From the NCBI RefSeq assembly GCF_024362695.1, contig NC_065407.1:12090001-12154000 (forward strand): a stretch of DNA of 64,000 nt. The letters are read 5' to 3'. Position numbers and translations under genes: made by a program. The notes beneath the pieces were generated by a model, which worked only from the letters and a program-made list of their open reading frames with translations, was not told the origin of the DNA and ran no database searches. Positions 1 through 11,125 of this stretch are shown here, piece by piece. This DNA is from Pectinophora gossypiella (lineage: Eukaryota; Arthropoda; Insecta; Lepidoptera; Gelechiidae). Each line of letters starts with the position of its first letter. Position 1 is the stretch's first letter.

Positions 1-295
1 GGTGTCTAACTGGGGTGTACTCACATTTTATTTTATTTTAAGTATTTTATTTTATTTTTTTCAATATTATTCTTACCTCCTATTATCATATATCTAACAT
101 AGTGTGTAAGATTTTCTTTTGTACTAACCATCTATGGACTTTTTTGTCTGCAAATAAATGATTTTTATTTTTTATTTTATTTTTAATGAGGGACTTTCCA
201 GGCCACATGCCCCAAAAATAACATAGATGGCGCTGTCAAGATTTAACGTGATAGGTAATTACCTATTTTCTCATTACTCGGGTACACAATTATAC
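1..295. other. AT-rich start of window, no gene seen
   Basis: The start is low-complexity (TTTTA)n-like sequence and then unique AT-rich DNA. No coding signal is seen. Confidence 0.5.
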
Positions 296-464
296 CAGCT
301 GGGTCTGCATGACAACCGCGCCGTGCGCGGCGCGAATTATATCGAGCGCTTGGACCAATAAACGATACGAATGCTATCTACGTAGATGAACGTCAAACGG
401 CTATTGGTCGAAGCGCTCAAAAATTCCCGCCGTGCGCGGCGCGGTTGTCATGCAGACCCGGCTG
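296..464. mobile_element. Palindromic MITE with CpG-rich terminal inverted repeats
   Basis: The left end (CAGCTGGGTCTGCATGACAA) and the reverse complement of the right end (CAGCCGGGTCTGCATGACAA) differ at one base. The match continues through ACCGCGCCG. A related, truncated core lies at 28893-28970. No ORF is present, so it is non-autonomous. Confidence 0.7.
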
Positions 465-1361
465 AAGCATACTATGTTAAGAATTATGATGCCACCTTTA
501 TGTCTTCTCTTTATTTTAATAATAATGGGTGGAAGATGTAATTGTGTTTGGATATAATAAAAAGGGTCAGAAACAAACTTACTTGTATACGTATACTGTT
601 ATTTTTTTGCGTGATTGTACAATAAAGGATTTTGTATTGTATTGTAAAGTTATTTGGTACCTAAATAGGTATTTTGCCATTGTAGTGTGCTTTGAACTAT
701 AATAATCATCGTCTCCCTAGGAGAGATACAAGAAACATTAGTTATTATCCCCGTTTTCACGATTACGTAAACCAAATATGTAAGTGCATTTCCTTATTTA
801 TTCTCTCTACAAAATGTATAGAATTATACAGGTTTATAATAATTTACCACAGTTTTATGAATAGGTACCCTTTTATTAAAGATGTGTATTTTAAAACCGT
901 AAATCTACATCAACTTTTCACAAAACAAACTTGCCAAACCAAAAGCAAACTTAATCCAATCGTAGCGAGTAAGACGTTGGCTCAAACAAATTATTTGACA
1001 TAATATCGTTAATTAGACCCCCTCTTTGTAGCTGGGGCTCGGATAATTAGGTTCGGATGCTCTGAATAGGCCCTTTTTCTGCTCGTTACGACTGAAACAA
1101 AGGGGCAAAGAAGTAAACAGTCCGTATTCAAGCAGGAATTTGCATTAGACTCCACAATGCTTGAAAGAGTTTGACTTTAATTCCGTTAGGATTTGGATTT
1201 GCTTGTTTCTATTCGCATTGGCGGCATTGTAACGTGATTTTGCATTCTGTGTTTAATTAAAATTGTGATCGTTTACAAGATTGATTTAGTACACGTAGGT
1301 ATTTTATAACAGCTAAACTAGTGGTATGCTATGATAGCCGTTTTGAGATAATAAAGTACCT
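465..1361. other. Intergenic, nothing recognised
   Basis: This is AT-rich unique sequence. The short open frames in it have no codon or domain support. Confidence 0.5.
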
Positions 1362-1510
1362 AGCTTCTTCTATCGTGTGGGTTGTGAGGTGAATTACCAA
1401 TCTCGTCAACCCCAAGGTTAACCTGACACCAGTGTTATGGTTATTATATTGAGCCGCCAAAGGCCTCTGACATGGCTCATGTAACGACTACTTATTTACA
1501 TCAGTAAGTA
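1362..1510 (-). mobile_element. SINE-A fragment (tRNA head missing)
   Basis: The fragment carries the body and tail of the SINE family described at 40880-41192: TTCTTCTATCGTGTGGGTTG, then TTGAGCCGCCAAAGG and CATCAGTAAGTA. It is in - orientation and truncated before the tRNA-like 5' part. Confidence 0.7.
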
Positions 1511-1848
1511 TTATAAATTAATATTAAACTTAATGAACACAACAAAAGTAGGTACTGTTATTTTCTCCTCACCGGGATAAATGACAAATATAAAATGCAT
1601 AACATATATACGTCTCTCTCTATTTAAGAGCTGCGCTCTTGTCAGTGGAGTAATCGCCATTCCTCTCTTCCTTCACCTCCTGATACGACACTACCTGCAC
1701 CTTCTATAATGTTTGTTATAAATGAATCGTGTCGTATCAGGTGGCCAATCATATTTCCTCTCCGGTTCTCTATAGTCTTCAATATGGTTCTCTTTTCTTC
1801 AAGTCTTTCCAGCACATATACACATATGCACATATATACGTATGATAT

Positions 1849-2220
1849 ATAAATAATATATACTTACCTGTGACCGGTCACGTATTTACGAGTATATGCC
1901 ATTTGCGGCAAATCTACAATAAGTTACGTCAAAAAAAACCTATGACCAGATGCCCTATTATTCATGTAGGTAAAATTGATTTAATATATTGGGTCTAATT
2001 TCCGTACTTCATAGTTGGTGATAACATATCGTTTGATAATATAAATAACATATACTTACCTATGACCTTTTCCGGTCAAGTAGTTACGAGTAAATGCCAT
2101 TTGCGGCAAATCTACAATAAGTTACGTCAAAAAAAAAACAATGATCAGATGTTATTCAAGTAGGTAAAATTAATTAAAGATATTGACTCTAACATCGCCG
2201 TACTTCGTAGTTGGTGGTAC
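1849..2220. repeat. Tandem pair of a LINE-tail-like repeat (~192-bp period)
   Basis: TATACTTACC at 1859 and 2051, GCCATTTGCGGCAAATCTAC in both units, CGTCAAAAAAA in both and TACTTC(A/G)TAGTTGGTG at 2005 and 2201 align with the same order. The same GCGGCAAATCTACAATAAG core occurs at 53600-53707, where it ends in an A-run like a retroposon 3' end. Confidence 0.7.
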
Positions 2221-5171
2221 ACATGTACGAATATACATTATATACGTTATCCTTAATCAAACTCTAAGGTTCAAGTCACTCAGCGTCATGGCACCAAACG
2301 GTAAATTTTACCAAATATGTAACTTATATATAAAAAAAATATATTTAAATATTAACTTTATATTTTTCGTTTCGTTTCGTAACTTATATTTTTAAGTGAC
2401 TCAATTTTTAACAAACGTTTCCATCAAAAACCTACTTGCTTAAGGATAAGACGTATCTCCCCTTTCGGTTTAATTGCACCGCCATTGTTCTGGTTGATTT
2501 GATTCTGTATCTCTCTATAGGGCACAATTATAATAACAAGCTTAGCGGCCTTTGCTTCACAATACAAAAGTGCGTATCTGAATTTTGTGATGCCAGAGCA
2601 GACTGTCAGTGACAAAAAAATATAACAATACTTACATCAAAAAATAATAAGAATTTTTTTATAAAAACAGATAATCTAACGAATATTAAAACTTCTCATT
2701 AAAAAATTATAAAAATATTCATTTTTTTCTAATGTATTTTTTTCAGATATTAACAAATATCAATGTCATGCTTGTGTACAATACATATATATAGGTAAAT
2801 ACTTAAGTATGTCATTGCCAGTTTTACTCGAAAAGTGGTATTTAAGTTGTAAGGGGAATCCACTATAATATTTAATTTTGAAGCTTTTGTTTGGAGCTTA
2901 ACTCATTCGCAACTAATGTTTCACAAAAGTTTGGCATATCTACGAAATGCAATGTTTTTTTTTACAATAACATATTATTATTATATATTATGACAGATAC
3001 AGGCACAAACACAGACATTAATTACTTACGATAGAATTGCTTTAAATTGACTACATGGCCTGACAAACAATGCTGAGGGCAATCACCAGATAAAAAAATA
3101 AAAACAACTCGCATGACACTTGACTCAGAAGATCTGAGAGCATTATACTGGAGAAAAACATCTATGGTATGCCGAGAACACAGAATATCCCAAAAAAACC
3201 TTTCCTTAATTAAGCCTTCTAACTATTGATCACAAAAGAACTATGTAGGTTGGTACTTTTTTAACTAATATGTAGATCGGTATTATTAGAGAACCACATC
3301 TAAATATCAGTAGCGTGGTAATGTCGCGGGCGGTGCCATCCACACTCTTTCCCTGACAATTTCAACAACAACTTGCTTTAATTGTGTTTGCGATTCCTTT
3401 AGAAAGCTCTTTTGACTCCGCTCCAATTGTGAAAACTCGTTTCGAAACGACGTTAAATACGACCGAATTTCAGATAATTAACTCAGATTACGGTCTTTCA
3501 GCATATTATTCGCTTTTGTTGCAGAAAATTTTAAGAAAAGCTAATGTTGACAGCTTTGTGTGGGAACTGAATGACAATGAGGAGTTTGCGAGAATTGTTC
3601 AGTGCAGTACTCGTAGTGTTGTTTTTGCAATAATTGGACGCGGATCCATATCGGACAAGATCCATAACTGATATGATAACAATGCTTCAACCAGCGTTCA
3701 AAAATCAATATCGAGTTACTTAAAGCCCATGCAAATTCGGAAAACCTATTATAATCTGCATCGCACACCGATGGTCGCTCTTTTCATTCAATGCCTTTTG
3801 TCGGTGGATTCAATTAAGTTTACATCGGCACCGAGGTCAGTTAATAAAAACCGAAGCCTACAAAAATTGGTGCGTAAATCAAATTCAATAAAGTGCTCAC
3901 AATGGCTCCGGCAGCGCATCGGAAAATGACGCGCGGCAAACAATGGACGCGCACCAATCAACTTAATATTGCTCCCGAATCGCATAAGTTTTATGCTGAC
4001 AATATTCTTTGTTCTATATGGTTCTATACAATTTTGTTGGCGTGTCTGTTCGATACCTTTTGTTTCTAGAGACTATTAATTGTTCATATTGAAATATGAA
4101 CACATTTGTTTAGAAATTCTGATTTCCTGCCTCAGTGAAGTGTCGTCTGTGCCAGTGCCGGTAAACGATTTTTAGAAAAAATAGATTATCTTTAAATTAA
4201 ACCTCATTTACTATCATATACTATTTGAATTATTTTATTTCAAATGGAACTTTTGATGCATTATGAGTTTAGTCGATAGCCCGCCTACAGTCACCCTTTC
4301 ACATTAAGAATTCCCGTCCACCTTCCCACGTCTCCGAATTAATCGCCCGAGAGCCGCTGTCTATTAAAGTTCTTCGCAACTTGTTCGGGCCCTGCAGATA
4401 ATGTAAAACATTCATTTAAGTGGGGTCCCAACTTTCGAATCGCCGAATAAATCTTATAATTCTTCGAGCATTTAATATTCATATCAGTCGGCGCGCGTCG
4501 CCCGTAAGCCGCAGAGAATTTCCTAACTCTCTTGAATGGTGGAATTTTCACACAAGTTATAAGTACTTAAAGACTTATTTGAACACAGTCGACGTGGAAA
4601 TAACGTATAGGTATCTTGCTCTAAGTACTATTCGGTTTTAACAAACGTTAAAATGAACTTTATTTTATACTGTAGATATAGAACGTCGTCCGAAGTAGCA
4701 TCTTATAAAAAAATGCTTAGTCACATTTTTTCGCATCTCGAAATGTCTATCAAGTGCAGTGTTTTTAACATATTCGAAGAAGGCATAAAGCTTCCAGGCG
4801 GAAATTAGATTAAAATCAATTACCTACAAGCAAGTTAAACGTCTTTATAGACATTTTCAAGGTTGGCAACATCAACTAATAAAATTTGAATGCCGTCGGT
4901 TGCAGGAAGCTACGCCTCCCGCGAGACCGCGTCTGAACGCTAGAATAGCATGAGTCACCGACTTCTTCATAATATTTTCAAGACAGACAAACAAACAACT
5001 AAATACATAATTTTATGTATTATAGTGGAGTGTAGTTCACTTTGTCGTGACTTATTAATTGATTTTCTTTAGATGGAATTTATTATTTCGCCGAAATTAT
5101 ATACTTAGTGTATATAATTATGTATCATATTACAAATTATAGAAAACAAGTTAATAATCGTACCAAAAGAG
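2221..5171. other. Intergenic, no gene supported
   Basis: This is unique AT-rich sequence. A 95-codon open frame at 3384-3671 (+) has an overlapping 75-codon frame on the other strand, no recognisable domain and no supporting splice or poly(A) context. GC content rises locally at 4330-4560 and 4900-4940, without a visible gene. Confidence 0.45.
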
Positions 5172-5352
5172 AGAAACAAACAAAAAATATTTATTCGGCA
5201 TGCTTAACATTAATTAACATAACATACTTAGGTAATTAAATAACTTAATAATTATTATACTTAATGCCGAAACGGCTTCAGCTCAGCAAATGTCACGGCC
5301 TAGCTGCAGCTAGACTATGACGCTGATTTTCAGCTGCAACCGGCTGGGGAAT
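5172..5352 (-). repeat. Probable LINE 3' tail
   Basis: The stretch AATATTTATTCGGCATG followed by CGGCTTCAGCTCAGCA and TTTTCAGCTGCAACCGGCTG has the layout of a reverse-oriented retroposon 3' end. Assignment rests on resemblance to common lepidopteran repeats. Confidence 0.35.
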
Positions 5353-6435
5353 CAAAAGACAGTGAAAAAAAAGAGTATTACTATTACCTATAAGTTATTT
5401 GTTCATTTCCTGCGATATTTAGGTACAAAAAGTAGAGTCATATGAAAATCCAACGAGCCAATAAAAGTAAACACATGGTCAGTCAACATTTGTTTAAGTA
5501 TTTGACAGCTAAGCAATTATTTGTTATTTTTTTTATTTTTTTTTGGTAAGGTGGTAAGACTATTATCACTATTATGTCAGTCAAAACTGTAATTTGTGTA
5601 AGCTGTGTTACTACTTATTTATATGACTTTTGTGGTGTTTGTAGTCTATGGCCTAGAGTCGTGACGTCTAACTTTCGCAACTTGTTGGCATCTGTCTCAA
5701 CTTTAAGTTGATACTTTTGAAAACACAACTAAAGAAAAGAAACCATTCTAAATGGAGACACTGAAGAATTGTTTTGTTATAGGTAACCAAAGAATAAAAT
5801 AAAAAGGAAAACAGAGGAAGTGCCTACTACTTTTCGGAGTCAAGATAAAATTTAAATCCACTGTGTACAAAAGCTGTTACATTTTTAGTAGGTACTTACC
5901 AACAGTTTGCCCTTTACGGAGGTACAATATTAAGAAGTACTTACAATATATTCAGTAGTTAATTTAAACGCAGCAATCAAATCAGACACATTCTGTACTA
6001 AGCCGAAATACTCATGCTAGCTATAAAAACACTATTCCGTTAGAATTATGTTAAATTGGGGACTATTCAGGGATTTAATACAATCTGGGAAATTATTGAA
6101 TGATTGTTTTGTTTTTGAATAATAGAACATCTACCTAGCTTTTCTGCCTACAATTCATAAAATAGCTACGATTAATTCCCATAAAGATGATCTCTAGCTT
6201 AACATTACATAAACGCATGTCGACAATTCGCTCGAATGTTGCTAAGTACGAGTATGTTGCCAAATCGGCTTTAAAACGGCTTAGTCTGTCTCCGATCTCG
6301 AATAAACGTTTATGACACCCTAACCCGACGGGCAATGAATATCGAACGTTTTATGGACTCGACTAGCTACCGATAGCATTCGTAGTGCATGTATCCAAAA
6401 TTGTTGGCTATAATCAGTGTAGTAATACATTATCA
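5353..6435. other. Intergenic, nothing recognised
   Basis: This is AT-rich unique sequence with short homopolymer runs and no coding support. Confidence 0.5.
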
Positions 6436-6862
6436 GTGATCCGGAAAGGTAGTGCCGCCATTTGCGAGATTTGTCTTAACATGGATAGGTCACCCAAATC
6501 TCGAATCAATAATCTTGAATCTCGAAACACATTATCGATTTTTTATTAAACATTATTTTTAATTTGTACGTTATGTAATTGTTAGATTTTTTATGTTTTA
6601 TCACGCTTTTACTTTATTTATTTATGTATTTTTCTCTTAACTTTACTGTTTGTCTGGATAAACAAACTTTCACATTTATAATATTTGTAGGACAAATATT
6701 GGTACTAATGATATCTCAAACAGTTTACTTTTATTTAATGCAAGAAGACGATAACATATTATAATGTAATCTCGCAATGTCAAAAATCTCGTGATCATAT
6801 CTATATTAACCACAACATTCAGGGTTATTGACCCCAAATGGCACTACCTATCCCGACCGCTG
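6436..6862. mobile_element. Candidate MITE (~430 bp)
   Basis: GGAAAGGTAGTGCCGCCATTTG at the left matches the reverse complement of CAAATGGCACTACCTATCCC at the right, with one small indel. GAGATTT-type sequence lies next to both ends. The inside is AT-rich with no credible ORF. Confidence 0.45.
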
Positions 6863-8305
6863 CATATTATACATCAACGGGTATACTTAATACATTGTTT
6901 TATAAGTTGTTTAATGCTCAGACATGTTGTCTCAAAGATTTTACTGGATGACCCTCACTCAGAATCCAATTCGTCTGGTCTAGTTCTGTTTATTGTAATT
7001 TTGTAGATGTAAATCGACAATCTACAGGGTCACTTTTAAACCATTTTATCTCGGGTACAATATGATGTGTTAAGGAGCGTTTTGAATTGTAATCTTCAAG
7101 TTCAATGTAAGAGGGGGACCAAACTGCTAGATGTATAAACCAATTGTGGGATCCGCCAAAACACGTAGCTCGTTCATTCGAGTCGTTACTGCACCGCCGG
7201 TATTCGAAGACCCCTCTGCCGTGCACTTAAAAGGCAAATAACACTCCGTGTCGAAGACTCCGAGTGTGAGCAGGGATCTCTGTAAACTGGTCGCATAATG
7301 GCCGTCTAAGCCAGTCGTTCTGGCGTCGCCACATCAGCGGTTCGGGAACAATCTTACCACTCATTTATGGCTGATAACACAATGTTAGTGTTCTTACTCC
7401 TTTTAGCAGTGTCAAAGAATAATCAAAGTTACTTTGTTAGATTTGGTACATATCTAATAACTGAAAAAAGTTTTCAAAATGAGTAACTGCTACAAACTGG
7501 AAGTGATTTGAACACAAATTTACGATAGCTCCACTTGTTAAATACAAATTCCAAAGTTCTTTAAGTCCACAAATTTAAAGAACTATAAATCAGCTTTAGA
7601 AAATACCTCATTGAATGTTTTATGTATTCATTCTGTTTTAAAACAGAAAAGACGTGGAGCTCGCTCAGGCCCGCGCCCGCCCAGGCCGTGTTCCCGTCCG
7701 CGCCGGTTTAAAATAAACGGCACTTTTTATTCTTAGCATATTTTTCAAAAGTCAACGGTGCTCGCAGCGTATTAATACGCGCTCTTAAACACCCCTACAT
7801 GAATAATTAGGTGTTTCCCCAGGCTTATCCCTCTGCGTTATCTGTAAAACACGCGTTTTAAATTTGCAAAGTCATTCTTTCCGCTTTATTGGGGATAATA
7901 CGTCTTGACTTGGATGCGATTCTGATTAATGCCTTCAACTCGAGTCGGAGCAACTTTGTTACAGATAGCGGAGAAAAATAAAGGGACGTGACTTGACTAA
8001 TTCGCTTTTTACAACACCGTTTAAGCATAAGAGCTACGGCATTTTAAAATATATTATAATTTTGTAATTTGCAATATAATAATATTTCAGATCAAAAGGT
8101 GATTTTATATTGCTAAAGTTTTCAAGGAGATTACACTAACTCTTTTTATTCAAACTTCTTCTCACCTGGCAGTGAAATAGAGACAATTAAAAGCAATTCC
8201 GCATTCTTCTTTTGAATGCTAACATGACAGAAAATCTGCCGGTGCTACGCCGGTTGTCATACTTTACTTGATTTGTTAAAAATCTTATATGGTTTTACTA
8301 AAAAT
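6863..8305. other. Upstream region of the protease homolog
   Basis: No gene is seen. It includes a perfect 18-bp palindrome (TTCTGTTTTAAAACAGAA, 7631-7648) followed by a GC-rich block (7655-7720). A promoter for the gene at 8306 must lie here, but no TATA box or initiator can be assigned with confidence. Confidence 0.4.
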
Positions 8306-8339
8306 ATGAAAAAACCTCTATTACTTGGATTGTGTTGTG
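8306..8339 (+). CDS. Protease homolog exon 1 (signal peptide start)
   Basis: This exon has 34 coding bases (M-K-K-P-L-L-L-G-L-C-C plus one base) and ends at a TGTG|GTAAG donor. The ATG is chosen because it starts a typical signal peptide that continues in phase across intron 1. The length of the 5' UTR is not determined. Confidence 0.75.
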
Positions 8340-11064
8340 GTAAGTTTTACCGATGTAGTGTAAAACAGTGAGACATCATCTGTTGCTGAATTTCTATCTT
8401 AAAGATATCATGCAAAATTCGAATCTTCGTTACACCGGCGTCGATCGATAATCTGTATAAGTACTTACTTAAATAATTTTGAAAGTTCCGTTTATTTCTC
8501 ACGTGATATTGTTACGCGTTTTCGGCCTTGACAGATACTTTTTATTTGCAGTTTTATTTTGGTGTGAGGAAGTTCTTGCCGACATTGATAATGAAGTCAA
8601 AAGAGGCGTATTTCCATTTTTGGTGCGTACATGAAGGTTTATTACCAAATCACTAGATTATTTTGTGTTCGTAACATAAAATCACAGTGCGAGTTTCAAA
8701 AGTAATGGGGGATCTATTCATGAAGCCTCATACCCATGGACAATAGCTAATTAAAATCAGACAACGTTGCAGAAGGAACGAAAGAAATTAATGTGTCAAT
8801 TTTTTTGCAGGCAGTCATATACTACCCAGACGACAGTGTGGTCGATACAACGGGGGCTAGGTTCCAGCGGGCCGCAGTGTTGATTCAACCTAAATGGCTG
8901 ATCAGTTCATCCATCGACCACAGCGTGCTCGACAATGTGCCTATCGGCTTTCCCAGGAAGACACTGCTTGCCAGAGTTGGAGCTATCACTCTTGATGGCA
9001 ACTACACGCTCAACGAAGATGAGGATGAACAAGAACGAGAGGTTAACGACAAACATATTTTTTGCTCCTTTTTTAATTAATAATATACGTTCGCGAGGAT
9101 GTGGATGGACATAGGGGTAGGGTACGACCCAAGAAGGTGTAAATAGATTATTTGTGAAAGGCCACATCCAAGCAATTCATCTTAACAGCAATATTTCTAT
9201 TTGACATCTGTTTGCGTTGCGCATTTACTTTTATATGCGCAAATGTCAAATTGATTTTTTAGATGAATTCCTTTGATGTGGCCTTTTTTAACGCCCCTGA
9301 AATGACGCCCGATAGAGGTTAAAGGAAGATGAATAATGTTATGCAGACCCCACTTAGAGTGAGATAAGGGCACAAGGATGATAGGTTCACATTTGACCAC
9401 AATCTAACCTGTTGGTAAATAAGGATGTGGCTTAAGATGGGACTATACTTAGTATACTAACTTACAGTTTTTTCTTAAAAAAATTTTTCTAGTCTTGAAG
9501 TTTTCAAGATATTTCAAACATAGACTGCGGAAAGCTATTCCAGTCCCTCGCGGTTCACACTCCAGTGTCTCAGAAAGTACCTGATGCTTTAATGTGTGAA
9601 TAATTTATTTAAGAATTCTTGTATTCCAGATCATCCAAGTAGTCCGCCCGAGTATCCACAACGCTGAAGTATGGTGGTTCACCGACATCACGTTACTGCA
9701 GACTCTGTTGCCGTTTAAGATGTCTTCAGCAGTAGCTGTCACGTCAATCAACCCTAAACGAGAGTACATTGACAAGAATTGCGTTATTCTCGTTTACGCT
9801 GTAAGATTTAATAGTTTATCAACGATTTTAGTTTAATTGACACTCACTGTGTAAGGGGTGAACGCATTCATTTTCTGGCTTATCTGTCCCACTACAAAGG
9901 CTTCCCCCCTACATTTCCATCCTTCTCTTCTTAGAACTGCTCCTCTGCATTCAGGAAATATCATTTCCGTGACAGATTTCGTCAATCTATCTGGTTGCAT
10001 TCTGAAAATAATCGCAACCTATACTTTAATTTAATTACTTTGATTTTAGAAAAAGTATTCCAACGGAACGGAAGACAAAACTCTGATGCAACTGGGCGTA
10101 GAGCTGCTGCCTCCATCGATAGAAAATTGTGGCACTCACTTCACTGACACGACGATGACCTGTGCCGCCGACAGTGAGGAAACGAAGAATACAGCGATCG
10201 ATCCCGAGTTTTGCCAGGTAAAGTAATGTTTGCTTTTCAACTTAGTACCAGCAAGTGCTTTTGGCATTTCTGTATGCACATTTTAGGTGGCTTCTATGTG
10301 ACAGAAATATTAGCAAATTATAGTACTGTTGTACTGATTTCACTTAGGTAAATAGAATAAATTAAACTTTTCAGGGCAATAGTGGCGGCCCACTCATGTG
10401 CGAAGGTGACGTAATGGCTTTGCAAACATACATTGAAAACAATTGTAAGCAACCTCATTTATATCAACTTCTGGCTTCCTGGGAAAGCTTCATTAGCTGT
10501 GGTACTCAAGAGAAGTGCAATGTAGACCACCAGTGCAACATCTGTACGGTGATCAACAAAGATCAACCTGCCGGCGAAACTGTGCCTCGTACGAGTCCGA
10601 CAACAACAACAACGACTGAAGTAATATACACAACCACGCCAACAATACCAGAAACGAATGCTGATGAAATGGACTACACAACATCGCCAATAACTTACGA
10701 AACTGATCACCATGAAGATCAGACACCACCCGAGACTTCCTCAACGGAATCGCCAATGACAGAAATGACCACTCTTATTGACAAGACGGAACCTCTTGAT
10801 AATAAACCTATACCTGCTAATGCAACCATCGAGTCTACCACAAAAGAAAGCGAGGGAAAATCCTGGCCAAGTGAGAGAGTAGTTCAAAGTGGCAGAAAAA
10901 TGGAAGATGACGTGGCTCGGAAAACAAAGGTGGAAGCTCAACAGCAGCAAGTCAAAACGACTACACAAGTTGCCAGCTTGCAACATCACAGTGCCGCTGA
11001 AAGGAAAATGAGTGCGATCAAGATTATATTGACGTCTATTTTCGTTTTGGCATGTTTTATTTAA
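8306..11064 (+). CDS. Secreted/anchored serine protease homolog (S1 family, probably inactive)
   Basis: The coding exons are 8306-8339, 8552-8622, 8811-9041, 9630-9800, 10050-10217 and 10375-11064. All introns are GT-AG; the first is phase 1 and the rest phase 0, giving 454 residues. The first ATG opens a signal peptide (hydrophobic 4-16, likely cleavage after VLA at residue 21). A chymotrypsin-like fold follows: a WLIS strand (64-67), TDITLL (130-135, Asp102-like), FCQGNSGGP (223-231, Ser195-like at 228) and cysteines at 196, 207 and 224. Where active enzymes have TAAHC, this protein has SSSID, so His57 is replaced by Ile70. There is no IVGG motif, and Asp194 is Asn227. A Cys-rich segment, a long Thr/Pro/Glu-rich mucin-like stalk and a hydrophobic C-terminus (about 439-454) suggest a GPI or membrane anchor. 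Family assignment is confident and loss of catalysis is inferred. The biological role is unknown. Confidence 0.85.
8552..8622 (+). CDS. Protease homolog exon 2
   Basis: The acceptor is TTTATTTGCAG and the donor TTG|GTGCGT. The exon completes the signal peptide and gives the N-terminus of the mature chain. The segment VKRGVFPFL stands where active S1 enzymes have R-IVGG...FP, so the FP strand is kept but the activation tetrapeptide is absent. Confidence 0.78.
8811..9041 (+). CDS. Protease homolog exon 3 (His57-loop region)
   Basis: The exon has 77 codons between a TTTTTTGCAG acceptor and a GAG|GTTAAC donor. It carries AAVLIQPKWLISSSIDHS, which aligns with the strand-loop around His57. The His is displaced two residues downstream of its canonical place. 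An acidic run (NEDEDEQERE) ends the exon. Confidence 0.8.
9157..9289. mobile_element. Palindromic MITE, GGCCACATC family (copy 1)
   Basis: AAAGGCCACATCCAAGCAAT at the left pairs with GATGTGGCCTTTTTT at the right. The internal TATATGCGCAAATGTCAAAT block is shared with the other copies. It lies in intron 3 of the protease homolog. Confidence 0.7.
9385..9440 (-). repeat. CR1-like LINE 3' end fragment
   Basis: TTGACCACAATCTAACCTGTTGGTAAATAAGGATGTGG resembles, in reverse, the LINE 3' end at 46730-46790 (ACCATCAGGTGAGATTGTGG). It lies within intron 3 of the protease homolog. Confidence 0.45.
9630..9800 (+). CDS. Protease homolog exon 4 (Asp102 region)
   Basis: The exon has 57 codons between a TATTCCAG acceptor and a GCT|GTAAGA donor. 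VWWFTDITLLQTLLPF matches the S1 pattern N/D-D-I-A-L-L, so Asp131 is the likely Asp102 equivalent. Confidence 0.8.
9885..9950 (+). repeat. Short LINE-tail remnant in intron
   Basis: TCCCACTACAAAGGCTTCCC followed by CTACATTTCCATCCTTCTCTT resembles sequences at 16390-16440 and 19410-19465. It is a fragment only, in intron 4 of the protease homolog. Confidence 0.4.
10050..10217 (+). CDS. Protease homolog exon 5
   Basis: The exon has 56 codons between a GATTTTAG acceptor and a CAG|GTAAAG donor. It carries the cysteines before the active-site Ser loop (residues 196, 207 and 224) and ends in EFCQ. This leaves the GNSGGP loop at the very start of the next exon. Confidence 0.8.
10375..11064 (+). CDS. 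Protease homolog exon 6 (GNSGGP, Thr-rich stalk, hydrophobic tail)
   Basis: The exon starts after CTTTTCAG with GNSGGPLMC, the Ser195 loop with Asp194 changed to Asn. The end of the protease fold (LASWESFISC) follows, then a short Cys-rich part and about 150 residues rich in Thr, Pro, Glu and Ser. A Lys/Met-led hydrophobic end (IKIILTSIFVLACFI) and a TAA stop close the frame. The single exon encodes half of the protein. Confidence 0.85.
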   Translation, partial: GNSGGPLMCEGDVMALQTYIENNCKQPHLYQLLASWESFISCGTQEKCNVDHQCNICTVINKDQPAGETVPRTSPTTTTTTEVIYTTTPTIPETNADEMDYTTSPITYETDHHEDQTPPETSSTESPMTEMTTLIDKTEPLDNKPIPANATIESTTKESEGKSWPSERVVQSGRKMEDDVARKTKVEAQQQQVKTTTQVASLQHHSAAERKMSAIKIILTSIFVLACFI

Positions 11065-11119
11065 TAGCTTTGTTTCTTGAATGACTTGTTTGAGGTAAAT
11101 TTTGTGCATGCATTTGACT

Positions 11120-11125
11120 AATAAA
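11120..11125 (+). terminator. Poly(A) signal of the protease homolog
   Basis: AATAAA lies 56 bases after the stop codon, in an AT-rich context followed by T-rich sequence. It fits a short insect 3' UTR. Confidence 0.6.

Noticed and set aside
3384..3671. 95-codon + strand open frame
   Set aside because: It has no recognisable domain, no signal or splice context, and an overlapping antisense frame of similar length. It is likely chance.
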